Below, one piece after another: positions 1 through 6,825 of a stretch of 10,995 nucleotides of DNA. Made by a program: the position numbers and the translations under genes. This stretch comes from an uncultured Lachnospiraceae bacterium. Lineage in GTDB: Bacteria; Bacillota; Clostridia; Lachnospirales; Lachnospiraceae. The DNA is taken from contig CAJOLO010000089.1 in the NCBI GenBank assembly GCA_905235345.1, forward strand, positions 1 through 10,995. The letters are read 5' to 3'. The stretch's first letter is position 1; the number at the start of each line of letters is the position of its first letter. The notes under the pieces were generated by a model. That model made no database searches, was not told the DNA's origin, and saw only the letters and a list, made by a program, of their open reading frames with translations.

Positions 1-1692
1 AAGATCAGATGCATACGCCGCATTCATAAGAAGATCCTGGGAAGGATTGGCTATTGCCATTGTAAGACCCTTAGATATGGCCATTGTAAGAAATGCCGTA
101 TTGACAAAACCTCTCTCCGGAAGACCAAATGAAATATTGGAAAGACCGCATATTGTTGCAAGTTCTCTCTCTTTCTTACAATACTCGATAGTTTCTAAGG
201 TTTCAAGTGCTGCATTTTTATTGGCACCAACCGTAGCAACAAGGCCATCCACAACTATATCCTCCTTGGCAAACCCAAGCTCCATAGCCCTGTCATATAT
301 CTTGTCTATTATCTCTTTCTTTTCATTAATATCTTTTGGAAGGCCTTCATCCGAAAGCGGTAAAAGAATAAACATGGCACCATACTTTCTCGCAATCGGC
401 ATCAGACGTTCAAACTTCTCTTTTTCCAAAGAAATCGAATTGATAAGTGCCCTTCCCGGATATATGCGAAGTGCATGCTCAATAACCTCCACATAAGATG
501 AATCTATACACAGCGGGAGATTAACCGTACTTGTAACCTCATATATTACCTTCTGCATCATGGCATCCTCATCAATTCCGTTCATGCCGACATTGATATC
601 AAGAATAGCAGCACCATTCTCCTCCTGTTGTTCAGCCATATCAACAACAAGAGAAAGATCGTCCTTGCGAAGCATTTCCTGCAGTTTCTTCTTTCCGGTT
701 GGATTGATCCGCTCTCCGACAACAAAGAATCTGCCGTCAATATCTATGTCAAGCACCTGTCTTTCCGAAGAAAGCACTCTTGTCTTCTTATCAGATATCT
801 CCGGCACCTCCATAAGTCTCACAATTCTTGAAAGTGCCGCGATGTGATCCTTGGTAGTTCCGCAACAGCCGCCTATTATATTCGCTCCTGCCTCCACAAG
901 CCGCTGTCCGCATTCCGCGAACTCCTCCGGCGTCATGGCATACACTGTCTCTCCGTCTATAAGCTCAGGCATTCCTGCATTCGGCTTTGCCAGAATCGGA
1001 ACATTAGCATACTTCTTCATCCTCTCCACAAGCGGGACCATCTCGGCAGGTCCTGTTGAACAGTTGACACCTACCGCATCCACTCCAAGGCTTTGCAGCA
1101 CAACAATCGCACTCTCCGGCGGCGTTCCGTATAAGGTTCTTCCATCCTCATTGTAGGTCATAGACACAATAATCGGAAGATCACAGGTCTCCTTCGCTGC
1201 TATCACTGCGGCTCTTGCCTCCGCAAGACTCATCATAGTCTCAACCACCAATAAATCTACGTCTGCTTTCACAAGCACTTCAATCTGTTCCTTATACACA
1301 TCTATAAGTTCTTCAAGAGTAAGCTTTCCCACAGGATACAGCTGTCTTCCGGTCATCGTCAGGTTACCTGCTATATATGCGCGATATCCGGTCTTTGAAA
1401 CCGCCTCCTTGGAAATTGCCACCAGTGACCTGTTCATCTCTTCTAACTTATCCGCCAGACCGTATTCATCCAGCTTTATCCTGTTACAGGAAAATGTAGG
1501 CGCATATATAATATTGCTGCCTGCATTAATATAATCCATCTGAAGTTTCACCATAATATCCCTATGCTCAAGAGTCCACTTCTCCGGACATACGCCTGTC
1601 GGCATGCCTGCTTTCTGCAGATTGGTTCCCGTAGCTCCGTCAAGCATCAGGATCTTCTGTTCAACTAAATTACGAAACTGTTCCCTTGTCAT
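1..1692 (-). CDS. metH: Cobalamin-dependent methionine synthase (5-methyltetrahydrofolate–homocysteine methyltransferase), N-terminal 564 codons; runs off the left edge
   Basis: MetH transfers a methyl group from 5-methyltetrahydrofolate through cobalamin to homocysteine, giving methionine in the cytoplasm. The reading frame is open from the ATG at 1692 to base 1. Residues 1–300 form the homocysteine-binding barrel, with an early DGATGT motif and the three zinc-ligand cysteines: C211 (in VNCSTGP) and C276/C277 (in GGCCGT). From about residue 325 (GERINPTG) the pterin-binding domain follows, with DINVG and later LCIDSS. The cobalamin-binding domain must lie outside the window. The start is supported by a GGATGAGG ribosome binding site about 9 bases upstream and by a promoter further up. 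The spacing of the zinc cysteines fits the bacterial MetH family closely. The gene is divergent from the ylmH-like gene. Plus-strand reading frames inside it are shadows. Family identity is near certain; the 3' part cannot be judged. Confidence 0.96.
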   Translation of the reverse strand, partial: MTREQFRNLVEQKILMLDGATGTNLQKAGMPTGVCPEKWTLEHRDIMVKLQMDYINAGSNIIYAPTFSCNRIKLDEYGLADKLEEMNRSLVAISKEAVSKTGYRAYIAGNLTMTGRQLYPVGKLTLEELIDVYKEQIEVLVKADVDLLVVETMMSLAEARAAVIAAKETCDLPIIVSMTYNEDGRTLYGTPPESAIVVLQSLGVDAVGVNCSTGPAEMVPLVERMKKYANVPILAKPNAGMPELIDGETVYAMTPEEFAECGQRLVEAGANIIGGCCGTTKDHIAALSRIVRLMEVPEISDKKTRVLSSERQVLDIDIDGRFFVVGERINPTGKKKLQEMLRKDDLSLVVDMAEQQEENGAAILDINVGMNGIDEDAMMQKVIYEVTSTVNLPLCIDSSYVEVIEHALRIYPGRALINSISLEKEKFERLMPIARKYGAMFILLPLSDEGLPKDINEKKEIIDKIYDRAMELGFAKEDIVVDGLVATVGANKNAALETLETIEYCKKERELATICGLSNISFGLPERGFVNTAFLTMAISKGLTMAIANPSQDLLMNAAYASDL

Positions 1693-1710
1693 AATATTAT
1701 CCTCATCCTT

Positions 1711-1723
1711 CCATAATTTATGG
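1711..1723. repeat. Small palindrome in the metH leader
   Basis: CCATAATTTATGG is a perfect 6+1+6 palindrome lying between the predicted metH transcription start and its ribosome binding site. The one-base centre makes an RNA hairpin unlikely, so it would more plausibly be a protein-binding site. It is A/T-rich and could be chance. Confidence 0.3.
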
Positions 1724-1760
1724 TTTCCCTTTACTTTAGTATTATTAGATATTGAAAAAC

Positions 1761-1789
1761 AGTATAACACAAATTAATTGTTCTGTCAT
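1761..1789 (-). promoter_or_regulatory. Sigma-A promoter of metH
   Basis: On the minus strand a −35 box ATGACA (1784–1789) and a −10 box TATACT (1761–1766) are separated by exactly 17 bases; each matches consensus at five of six positions. The predicted transcript starts near 1754, giving a leader of about 60 nt. That is too short for a standard SAM or cobalamin riboswitch. Confidence 0.7.
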
Positions 1790-1838
1790 TTTAAAATGTT
1801 GAAATTCAGCACATCTCCATATAGATTGCCGTAAGTAA

Positions 1839-1867
1839 TTGACTGCAAATAGCAACAAGTGTATTAT
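1839..1867 (+). promoter_or_regulatory. Sigma-A promoter for the ylmH-like gene, upstream of the inserted MITE
   Basis: TTGACT (1839–1844), a 17-base spacer and TATTAT (1862–1867) make a good sigma-A promoter facing right, with a start expected near 1874. The MITE begins 22 bases further on. If the element and one target copy are removed, this promoter gives a leader of about 42 nt to the ATG at 2132. With the element the leader is about 258 nt. Confidence 0.6.
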
Positions 1868-1884
1868 AAATAAAACAATTACCT

Positions 1885-1895
1885 AATTACAACAT
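1885..1895. repeat. Left target-site duplication of the MITE
   Basis: AATTACAACAT is directly adjacent to the left terminal repeat and identical to 2101–2111. Confidence 0.85.
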
Positions 1896-2100
1896 ATAGG
1901 TGATTGCGAAACTCTTGTTTATATCTTCAGGATTGTACATATTATACAGTTCCATCACAGGCACGCTCTCGCTGCTTGTCGCACGCAGCGGTACATAATG
2001 CACCAAAATACGGTGCATAAGTACCGGCGGCTCCAAAGCACCTGTTTATGGAATCTGTACAATATAATATACAATATTAATAAGTTTCGCAATCACCTAT
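1896..2100. mobile_element. MITE: 205-bp non-coding element with perfect 18-bp terminal inverted repeats
   Basis: The ends are exact inverted repeats of 18 bases: ATAGGTGATTGCGAAACT at 1896–1913 and its reverse complement at 2083–2100. The element is flanked directly by an 11-bp duplication, AATTACAACAT, at 1885–1895 and 2101–2111. No coding frame of any length is present inside. The two halves are also imperfectly complementary through most of the interior: a GTACA/TGTAC and TTCCA/TGGAA region around 1934–1953 pairs with 2048–2075, and a central hairpin spans 1989–2026. The transcript could therefore fold into one long hairpin. This architecture is diagnostic of a miniature inverted-repeat element mobilised in trans. 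An 11-bp duplication is in the range known for IS4-group transposases (IS231-like, 10–12 bp), but assigning the parent family is inference; no transposase is in the window. Confidence 0.88.
1989..2026. repeat. Central hairpin of the MITE
   Basis: The arms CGGTAC (1989–1994) and GTACCG (2021–2026) enclose a second stem, ATGCACC (1998–2004) and GGTGCAT (2012–2018), around a seven-base loop, with a small internal bulge. This is the tip of the long element-wide hairpin. A competing stem, CGCTGC (1970–1975) with GCAGCG (1985–1990), overlaps its base. No T-tract follows, so it does not look like a terminator. Confidence 0.7.
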
Positions 2101-2111
2101 AATTACAACAT
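2101..2111. repeat. Right target-site duplication of the MITE
   Basis: AATTACAACAT is directly adjacent to the right terminal repeat and identical to 1885–1895. It ends seven bases before the ribosome binding site (AAGGAG, 2119–2124) of the next gene. Confidence 0.85.
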
Positions 2112-2131
2112 ACAATAAAAGGAGACCCATA

Positions 2132-2887
2132 ATGACCGATGAACAGATTCTTAAGGCACATCTTTCCGATCTTGCACGATCCGCATATCAGCAAAATGTA
2201 TATACCTACAGCAACTTTCTGTCTCCTGATGAGCTATCTCTGTTAGATGACATCGCAGACGATATCTCTTACATCAGCCACACCTGTTTTGGTGGAAATG
2301 AATTATCCGAGCGTCAGGTAGTCAGCTTTGGCTCTGAGAAAGATTTCGGCTATCCGGGACAATTCCCCATTTCTGTCATACGCATTACCCCGCTTCTTGC
2401 GAAATTCTCAGACGACTTAAACCACAGAGACTTTCTCGGTGCTCTCATGCACCTCGGTATAGAAAGAGATGTTCTGGGAGACATTATTATAAAGGACAAT
2501 ACCGCTTATGTCTTCTGCCTCAACAAAATCGCTGATTTTATATGTGATGAACTTACAAAGGTAAAGCATACCAATATCAAATGTGAAATTACCGACCTTG
2601 ATATTCCGGCACTTGCACCTACATTGGTTGATGTGGAATTTCCGGTTTCCTCCCTTCGCCTTGACGGAGTTATCGCAAGTCTTATCAAATGTTCAAGAAA
2701 AGAGGCTCTTTCCCTGTTCGAGGAAAGACGTGTAACACTTAACGGTAAGATAACCGGAAGAAACAGTACCCTCTTAAAGGATGGCGACGTATTCTCTGTA
2801 AGAGGTCATGGGAAATTCATCTTTGACCACGCAGGCGGAAACACGCGAAAAGGAAAGACTTACGTCCACATCAAAAAATATATATGA
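2132..2887 (+). CDS. ylmH: YlmH-family S4-domain RNA-binding protein
   Basis: This 251-residue protein matches the YlmH family in length and layout. An N-terminal α/β region (residues 1–165) carries the family-typical stretch around FGSEKDFGYPGQFPI (66–80) and HRDFLGALMHLGI (98–110). A C-terminal S4 RNA-binding domain follows at about 174–232 (SSLRLDGVIASL, SRKEA, VTLNGK, DGDVFSVRGHGKF). Bacillus YlmH binds the ribosome and has been linked to ribosome-associated quality control; a similar role here is inferred from the family. The ATG at 2132 has AAGGAG seven bases upstream. The gene usually lies in the ylm/sepF cell-division cluster; here it stands alone between metH and trkA. Its leader is interrupted by the MITE, which may alter expression. 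No clear terminator follows. Confidence 0.88.
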   Translation: MTDEQILKAHLSDLARSAYQQNVYTYSNFLSPDELSLLDDIADDISYISHTCFGGNELSERQVVSFGSEKDFGYPGQFPISVIRITPLLAKFSDDLNHRDFLGALMHLGIERDVLGDIIIKDNTAYVFCLNKIADFICDELTKVKHTNIKCEITDLDIPALAPTLVDVEFPVSSLRLDGVIASLIKCSRKEALSLFEERRVTLNGKITGRNSTLLKDGDVFSVRGHGKFIFDHAGGNTRKGKTYVHIKKYI

Positions 2888-2910
2888 TATACGCAATAGT
2901 CAAGACTCAC

Positions 2911-2933
2911 CATAAAATGTTCCTCATTTTATG
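2911..2933. repeat. Perfect 9-bp inverted repeat between ylmH and trkA
   Basis: CATAAAATG (2911–2919) and CATTTTATG (2925–2933) are exact inverted repeats around a five-base centre, TTCCT. Each stem has only two G·C pairs and no T-tract follows, so it is a poor terminator. It could be weak termination after ylmH or an operator upstream of the trkA promoter. Confidence 0.45.
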
Positions 2934-2976
2934 TAAAATAACCTAAAAACACCAATAAATTTCTTCAAATCTACCA

Positions 2977-3004
2977 TTGTAATTAAGGAAATTGGTGATA
3001 TAAT
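2977..3004 (+). promoter_or_regulatory. Extended −10 promoter of the trkA–trkH operon
   Basis: TTGTAA (2977–2982), a 16-base spacer and a perfect TATAAT (2999–3004) preceded by TG at 2996–2997 form an extended −10 promoter. The start is expected near 3011, leaving a leader of about 45 nt. That is too short for a ydaO-type c-di-AMP riboswitch. Confidence 0.7.
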
Positions 3005-3055
3005 GTATCAAGCAGTGTACAGTGTTTCGAGACATCATCAACTTAGGAGGAGAAT

Positions 3056-4411
3056 ATGAATATCATAATAGTGGGTTGTGGAAAAGTCGGCTACACTTTA
3101 GCCCAGGAGCTCAACGAAGAGGGGCATGACATTACTTTGATAGATACCAATGAGTCCAAGTTAGACAAAGCACTTTCTGTATTGGATGTTCAGGCCGTCG
3201 CCGGCAATGGTACCACATTCCGCACACAATTAGAGGCCGGCATTAAAGACAGCGATTTACTTATCGCCGTAACAGGTAAGGATGAGATCAATCTTCTATG
3301 CTGCCTTATCGCCAAGAAATCCGGTAACTGCAACACCATTGCAAGAATAAGGAATCCTGAATATTATGAGGAAACGGAATATCTTCGTGAAGAGCTCGGT
3401 CTGTCTTTAGCCATCAATCCCGAAAAAGCATGTGCGGACAGTATTGCAAAGCTTATCGAACTTCCAAGTGCCTTGGATGTCACCACCTTTGCCAAAGGTC
3501 GTATCAATCTGGTTCAGGTACAGGTGCCTCATGGTTCTCCGATACATCATATGACAGTCTATGAATACTCAACAAAGATTCACGGTAACACGTTGATATG
3601 TGCCATTGAAAGAGAACATGAAGTTGTTATCCCTGACGGTAATACTTTAATATGCTCGGGGGATAAACTATATATAATAATCCCGACATCGGAGATACAT
3701 CATCTCCTTTCAAAGATTGGTATTAAGGCTAAACCCATCAAATCTGTAATGATAATCGGCGGAGGAACAATAGCTTATTATCTGGCTTCAAAGCTTTCTG
3801 AAGAACATCTTCAGGTAAAAATAATAGAACAGAACTTTGATCGTTGCCAACGCCTTTCCGAACTTCTCCCGCACACAATGATAATCAACGGAGATGCCTC
3901 TGACCGACAGCTTCTGTTAGAGGAAGGCATTGACGATACGGATGCATTTATATCACTGACAAATCTCGACGAAGAGAATATGGTACTCTCACTTTTCGCC
4001 AATAAGGTCAGCAACGCCAAGAAGGTTACCAAGGTGGATAAGGTTTCCTTCGAGGAAGTTATTGACGATATGCCCATCGGTACAATCGCCTGCCCCAAGA
4101 ATATTACAGCCAAGTCCATTCTTCAATATGTGAGAGCATACCAGAATTCCTTCGGCAGTAATATCGAAACTCTTTATCGCATGTTAGATGACCGCGTAGA
4201 GGCGTTAGAGTTCCACATACGTCAGGAATCCAAAGTTACCAACACTCCTCTTATGAATCTGAAGCTTAAGAAAAACCTTTTGGTATGCGCTATTATACGT
4301 AACAAGACCATCATAACACCGGGTGGTAAGGATGAGCTGATGAAGGACGATACCGTAATTATAGTCACCACCAACAAGGGACTTACGGATATAAAAGATA
4401 TTCTTGCATAG
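3056..4411 (+). CDS. trkA: TrkA, cytoplasmic regulatory subunit of the Trk potassium uptake system
   Basis: TrkA is the peripheral NAD(H)/nucleotide-binding ring that gates the TrkH potassium channel. At 451 residues it has the full duplicated layout RCK_N–RCK_C–RCK_N–RCK_C. The first Rossmann fold has GCGKVG at residues 7–12 with the acidic D30 ending strand β2. The second has GGGTIA at about 235–240 followed by IIEQN. The RCK_C domains lie near residues 140–225 and 370–450. The start is fixed by a perfect AGGAGG (3045–3050) five bases before the ATG. The stop lies 43 bases before trkH, so the two genes are almost certainly co-transcribed. The gene is intact, in contrast to its partner trkH. 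Confidence 0.96.
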   Translation: MNIIIVGCGKVGYTLAQELNEEGHDITLIDTNESKLDKALSVLDVQAVAGNGTTFRTQLEAGIKDSDLLIAVTGKDEINLLCCLIAKKSGNCNTIARIRNPEYYEETEYLREELGLSLAINPEKACADSIAKLIELPSALDVTTFAKGRINLVQVQVPHGSPIHHMTVYEYSTKIHGNTLICAIEREHEVVIPDGNTLICSGDKLYIIIPTSEIHHLLSKIGIKAKPIKSVMIIGGGTIAYYLASKLSEEHLQVKIIEQNFDRCQRLSELLPHTMIINGDASDRQLLLEEGIDDTDAFISLTNLDEENMVLSLFANKVSNAKKVTKVDKVSFEEVIDDMPIGTIACPKNITAKSILQYVRAYQNSFGSNIETLYRMLDDRVEALEFHIRQESKVTNTPLMNLKLKKNLLVCAIIRNKTIITPGGKDELMKDDTVIIVTTNKGLTDIKDILA

Positions 4412-4454
4412 AATTACGGAACACATATATACTTATGAACCGAGGTAAAGGAAG

Positions 4455-5890
4455 ATGAACATTTCTATAATATTTTATATGATAGGGTGGCTGTTTAACA
4501 CAGTAGCAATGCTGATGATATTCCCCTTTTTAGTGTCAATATACTACAAAGAACACTGTGGAATATATTTTATATTATGCGCTCTCATTTACTTCATCAT
4601 AGGCTTTATCTTTACAAGAAAACGTCCTAAGAATGACAGATTTTTTGCAAGAGAAGGATTGCAACAGCCTTTTCATGGATTTTATTATCCGTAGTAGGCT
4701 GTCTTCCATTTTTCATAAGCGGCTCAATTCCATCCTTTACCAACGCTTTGTTTGAATGCATTTCCGGTTTTACGACTACCGGTGCATCAATACTTTATAA
4801 CGTGGAGAAGCTTCCCAGATGTATGAATTTCTGGCGATGTTTTATACAATGGATCGGGGGTATGGGTGTTCTTGTATTCATTCTCGCACTTATACCGCTT
4901 ACAGGCGGACAGGACTTATATATTATGAAAGCAGAAAGTCCGGGACCTAACGTAGGCAAACTGGTTCCAAAGGTCAAAAAAACAGCCTCATATCTTTATA
5001 TTATATATTTCATATTAACCGCTTTGGAAATATTATGTCTGTGGATTGTGAAAATGCCACTGTTTGATGCTGTATGTACTTCCTTTACCACTACAAGTAC
5101 AGGCGGGTTCGGAGTAAGAGCAGACTCAATTACAAGCTATTCTCCTGCAATTCAATATGTTATTTCCGTCTTTTTATTTTTTTCAGGAATTAATTATAAC
5201 TTTTTCTTTTTCGTAGCGATAAGACGATTTAAAGAAGCCCTCTCCATGGAAGAAATCCGCGGATATTTTACCTTGTTTTGGATTTCCACCGCAATCATAA
5301 CGCTTAACATTCTGGGTAAATGCCACAACGTCGAAGAGGCCTTTAGATATGCTTTTTTTCAGGTCGGTTCAATCATGACAACGGCAGGTTTTTCATCTAC
5401 CGATTTTGATTTGTGGCCTTCATTTTCCAAGAGTATACTGATACTGCTAATGTTAGTGGGCGGATGTGCCGGAAGTACCTGTGGAGGAATCAAGGTATCA
5501 CGAATAATCATCTATCTGAAAACCATAAAAAAAGAGCTTGCCCAGCTCTGCCATCCGAGAAATGTCAAGATCATTCAGATTGACGACAAGCCTTTAGGTC
5601 ACAACATTCTTCGTTCGGCAAACATATTCTTCATTGTATATATCATGCTGTTTGGACTGTCAACTCTTATTATCAGCATAGATAATCTTGACCTTGAGAC
5701 CAACTTTACGGCAGTGGCTTCAGCGCTTGGCAACATAGGACCGGGACTCTCATTAGTCGGACCCACAAAAAACTTTGACCTGTATTCGAATTTTTCCAAG
5801 TTCGTTCTTATGTTTGATATGCTTGCAGGTCGTCTTGAACTGTTCCCGCTATTGGTATTGTTATCACCTGCAACATGGCGCAAGAAATAA
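4455..5890 (+). pseudogene. trkH: TrkH-type potassium channel subunit, frameshifted near codon 68
   Basis: TrkH is the membrane potassium-translocating subunit that pairs with TrkA. The first frame (4455–4694) encodes two hydrophobic segments, then DRFFAREG, and then goes out of register and stops at 4694. The normal family sequence resumes in another frame from about 4661 (ATAFSW, LPFFISGSIPSFTNALFE) and runs to the stop at 5890. All four pore-loop signatures are intact: SGFTTTGAS, TTSTGGFG, MTTAGFSS and ALGNIGPG, as is the C-terminal GRLELFPLL. The span is 1436 nt, one short of 479 codons, so a single lost base between about 4656 and 4661 explains everything. A GAGG site (4442–4445) precedes the ATG. 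The second frame's first in-frame ATG (4748) would lack the first membrane segments. The cause may be a real mutation or a sequencing error. Confidence 0.9.
4656..4661 (+). other. Frameshift site in trkH
   Basis: The upstream frame reads GGA (4656–4658) and then two T bases; the downstream family sequence needs GCA at 4661 as the next codon, so one base is missing from the codon after the conserved REG. The T-run at 4641–4646 is close by but lies before the conserved in-frame AREG, so the change is after it. Confidence 0.75.
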
Positions 5891-5935
5891 TATGAGCTGT
5901 TGACGACACATTACTCTGCCGTCAACAGCTCATAT
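5890..5935. terminator. Bidirectional hairpin terminator between trkH and pncC
   Basis: A perfect 16-bp stem (5890–5905 with 5920–5935) encloses a 14-base loop. It starts at the last base of the trkH stop codon. Its right arm and part of its loop lie inside the 3' end of pncC, whose stop codon is at 5911–5913. Short T-rich runs follow on both strands (AATTT to the right; TTATTTCTT on the minus strand). The T-tracts are modest, but the stem length and convergent position make termination in both directions likely. Confidence 0.8.
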
Positions 5936-6393
5936 AATTTGTCATAGACGAAACGAACACTTTCACTGCGAACTTCATTGCGCCCTATATCTCCAAACTG
6001 CTTTGTGTAGGTCTTAACATTTCCATTGATTGAAAAACCAAAGCAAACCATTCCCACAGGCTTATTCTTCGTTCCGCCTGTCGGTCCGGCAACTCCGGTA
6101 ATTCCAACACCAACCTCCGAGCCTGCTCTTTTCGAAACACCCTTCGCCATCTCATAAGCCACCTGCTCACTCACAACGCCATGCTTCTCGATTAAGGCTT
6201 TATCTACCGAAAGATAATCCACCTTAGCTTCATTGGCATAAGTCACAAAGCTGACATCCAATACCTTTGACGCATCTGCCACACTCACAAGCTCACCGCA
6301 CGCAAGCCCTCCGGTGCACGATTCCGCAAAGGATATGTGATAATTCTTTGTAATAAGCAAATCCACAACCTGTTTGCAATTATTCTTCGTCAT
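5911..6393 (-). CDS. pncC: Stand-alone CinA C-terminal-domain amidase (nicotinamide-nucleotide amidase)
   Basis: At 160 residues this is the single-domain form of the family, without the N-terminal molybdopterin-like domain of full CinA. Members deamidate NMN to nicotinate mononucleotide in pyridine-nucleotide recycling. The signature elements are present: SFAESCTGG (residues 21–29, with the putative catalytic serine S25), SFVTYANEAK (48–57), ITGVAGPTGGT (98–108) and KPVG (111–114). The ATG at 6393 has AAAGGA about 10 bases upstream. The gene lies 33 bases downstream of the DUF4870-like gene and is probably co-transcribed with it. Its last codons form one arm of the terminator shared with trkH. 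Biochemical activity is inferred from the family. Confidence 0.92.
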   Translation of the reverse strand: MTKNNCKQVVDLLITKNYHISFAESCTGGLACGELVSVADASKVLDVSFVTYANEAKVDYLSVDKALIEKHGVVSEQVAYEMAKGVSKRAGSEVGVGITGVAGPTGGTKNKPVGMVCFGFSINGNVKTYTKQFGDIGRNEVRSESVRFVYDKLYELLTAE

Positions 6394-6426
6394 ATAATAT
6401 TACAATCCTTTTTTATACAGTATCTC

Positions 6427-6693
6427 CTATTTCAGCAAAGTTATACCACCAATCAACGGAACAGGCTTCTCTTCCTCGTTGATTGCAGCAACAAATCCCA
6501 TAATCCAGAATATGAACATAATTATTCCCCATATCCATCCGATTATCGGAATAAAACTTAGCAGGCTGAAAAGAAAAATAACCAATGCCTGATTCACATG
6601 AAACTTAGCACCTTCCATGTCACCTGCGACAAGTGCGATTATAAATCCAATCAATGTAATATAGGCTACAATACCGGTTGTTCTTTTGTCCAT
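6427..6693 (-). CDS. Small DUF4870-like (Tic20-type) membrane protein
   Basis: This is an 88-residue, mostly hydrophobic protein. It has three predicted membrane segments: about residues 8–24, 38–52 and 52–70, the last two being one long hydrophobic region broken by PIIGW. The sequence EGAKFHVNQALVIFL between the first two segments is the recognisable core of the DUF4870/Tic20-like family, in which a conserved H-x-x-Q-A follows the first helix. Function is unknown. It is slightly shorter than typical members (about 100–110 residues) but looks complete, with AGGAGGGAG just upstream of the ATG and a good promoter. It is the first gene of a two-gene operon with pncC; no functional link is evident. 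Confidence 0.8.
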   Translation of the reverse strand: MDKRTTGIVAYITLIGFIIALVAGDMEGAKFHVNQALVIFLFSLLSFIPIIGWIWGIIMFIFWIMGFVAAINEEEKPVPLIGGITLLK

Positions 6694-6722
6694 TATAGCT
6701 CCCTCCTATTTAAATTTTTTTC

Positions 6723-6751
6723 ATTATATCAGAAAAACATTTATATTTCAA
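6723..6751 (-). promoter_or_regulatory. Promoter of the DUF4870-like gene and pncC
   Basis: On the minus strand TTGAAA (6746–6751), a 17-base spacer and a perfect TATAAT (6723–6728), with TG one base before the −10 box, form a strong promoter. The leader is only about 23–25 nt. Confidence 0.75.
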
Positions 6752-6797
6752 TAAAAAGAGTTTTTTTAGGGTTGATTTAAAATGATATCAAACAACT

Positions 6798-6825
6798 TTG
6801 CTTAATTCAGCATTTTATGTATAAT
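6798..6825 (+). promoter_or_regulatory. Probable promoter of the PHP-domain gene
   Basis: A perfect TATAAT (6820–6825) is preceded at 16 bases by TTGCTT (6798–6803), a weak −35 match. The remaining leader of about 80 nt is A/T-rich with no clear structure. Confidence 0.5.

Noticed and set aside
47..1156. Plus-strand open frames across the metH region
   Set aside because: They lie antisense to a strongly conserved metH frame, lack ribosome binding sites and encode Ser/Ile-rich shadow sequences.
1693..1900. SAM or cobalamin riboswitch before metH
   Set aside because: The promoter lies so close that only about 60 nt of leader remain, and no conserved box or multi-helix structure is visible.
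2040..2080. Outward promoter at the right end of the MITE
   Set aside because: TATAAT occurs at 2063–2068, but no acceptable −35 box lies 16–18 bases upstream and the region is generally A/T-rich. It cannot be excluded, but the promoter at 1839–1867 is far better.
3005..3055. c-di-AMP (ydaO-type) or other potassium-linked riboswitch before trkA
   Set aside because: The leader from the extended −10 promoter is only about 45 nt, too short for this class.
4635..4700. Programmed −1 ribosomal frameshifting at the T-run in trkH
   Set aside because: The T-run at 4641–4646 is followed in the original frame by the conserved AREG, so slipping there would destroy that motif (reading CKRR). The register change occurs after GGA at 4656, where there is no slippery heptamer, so a lost base is the simpler explanation.
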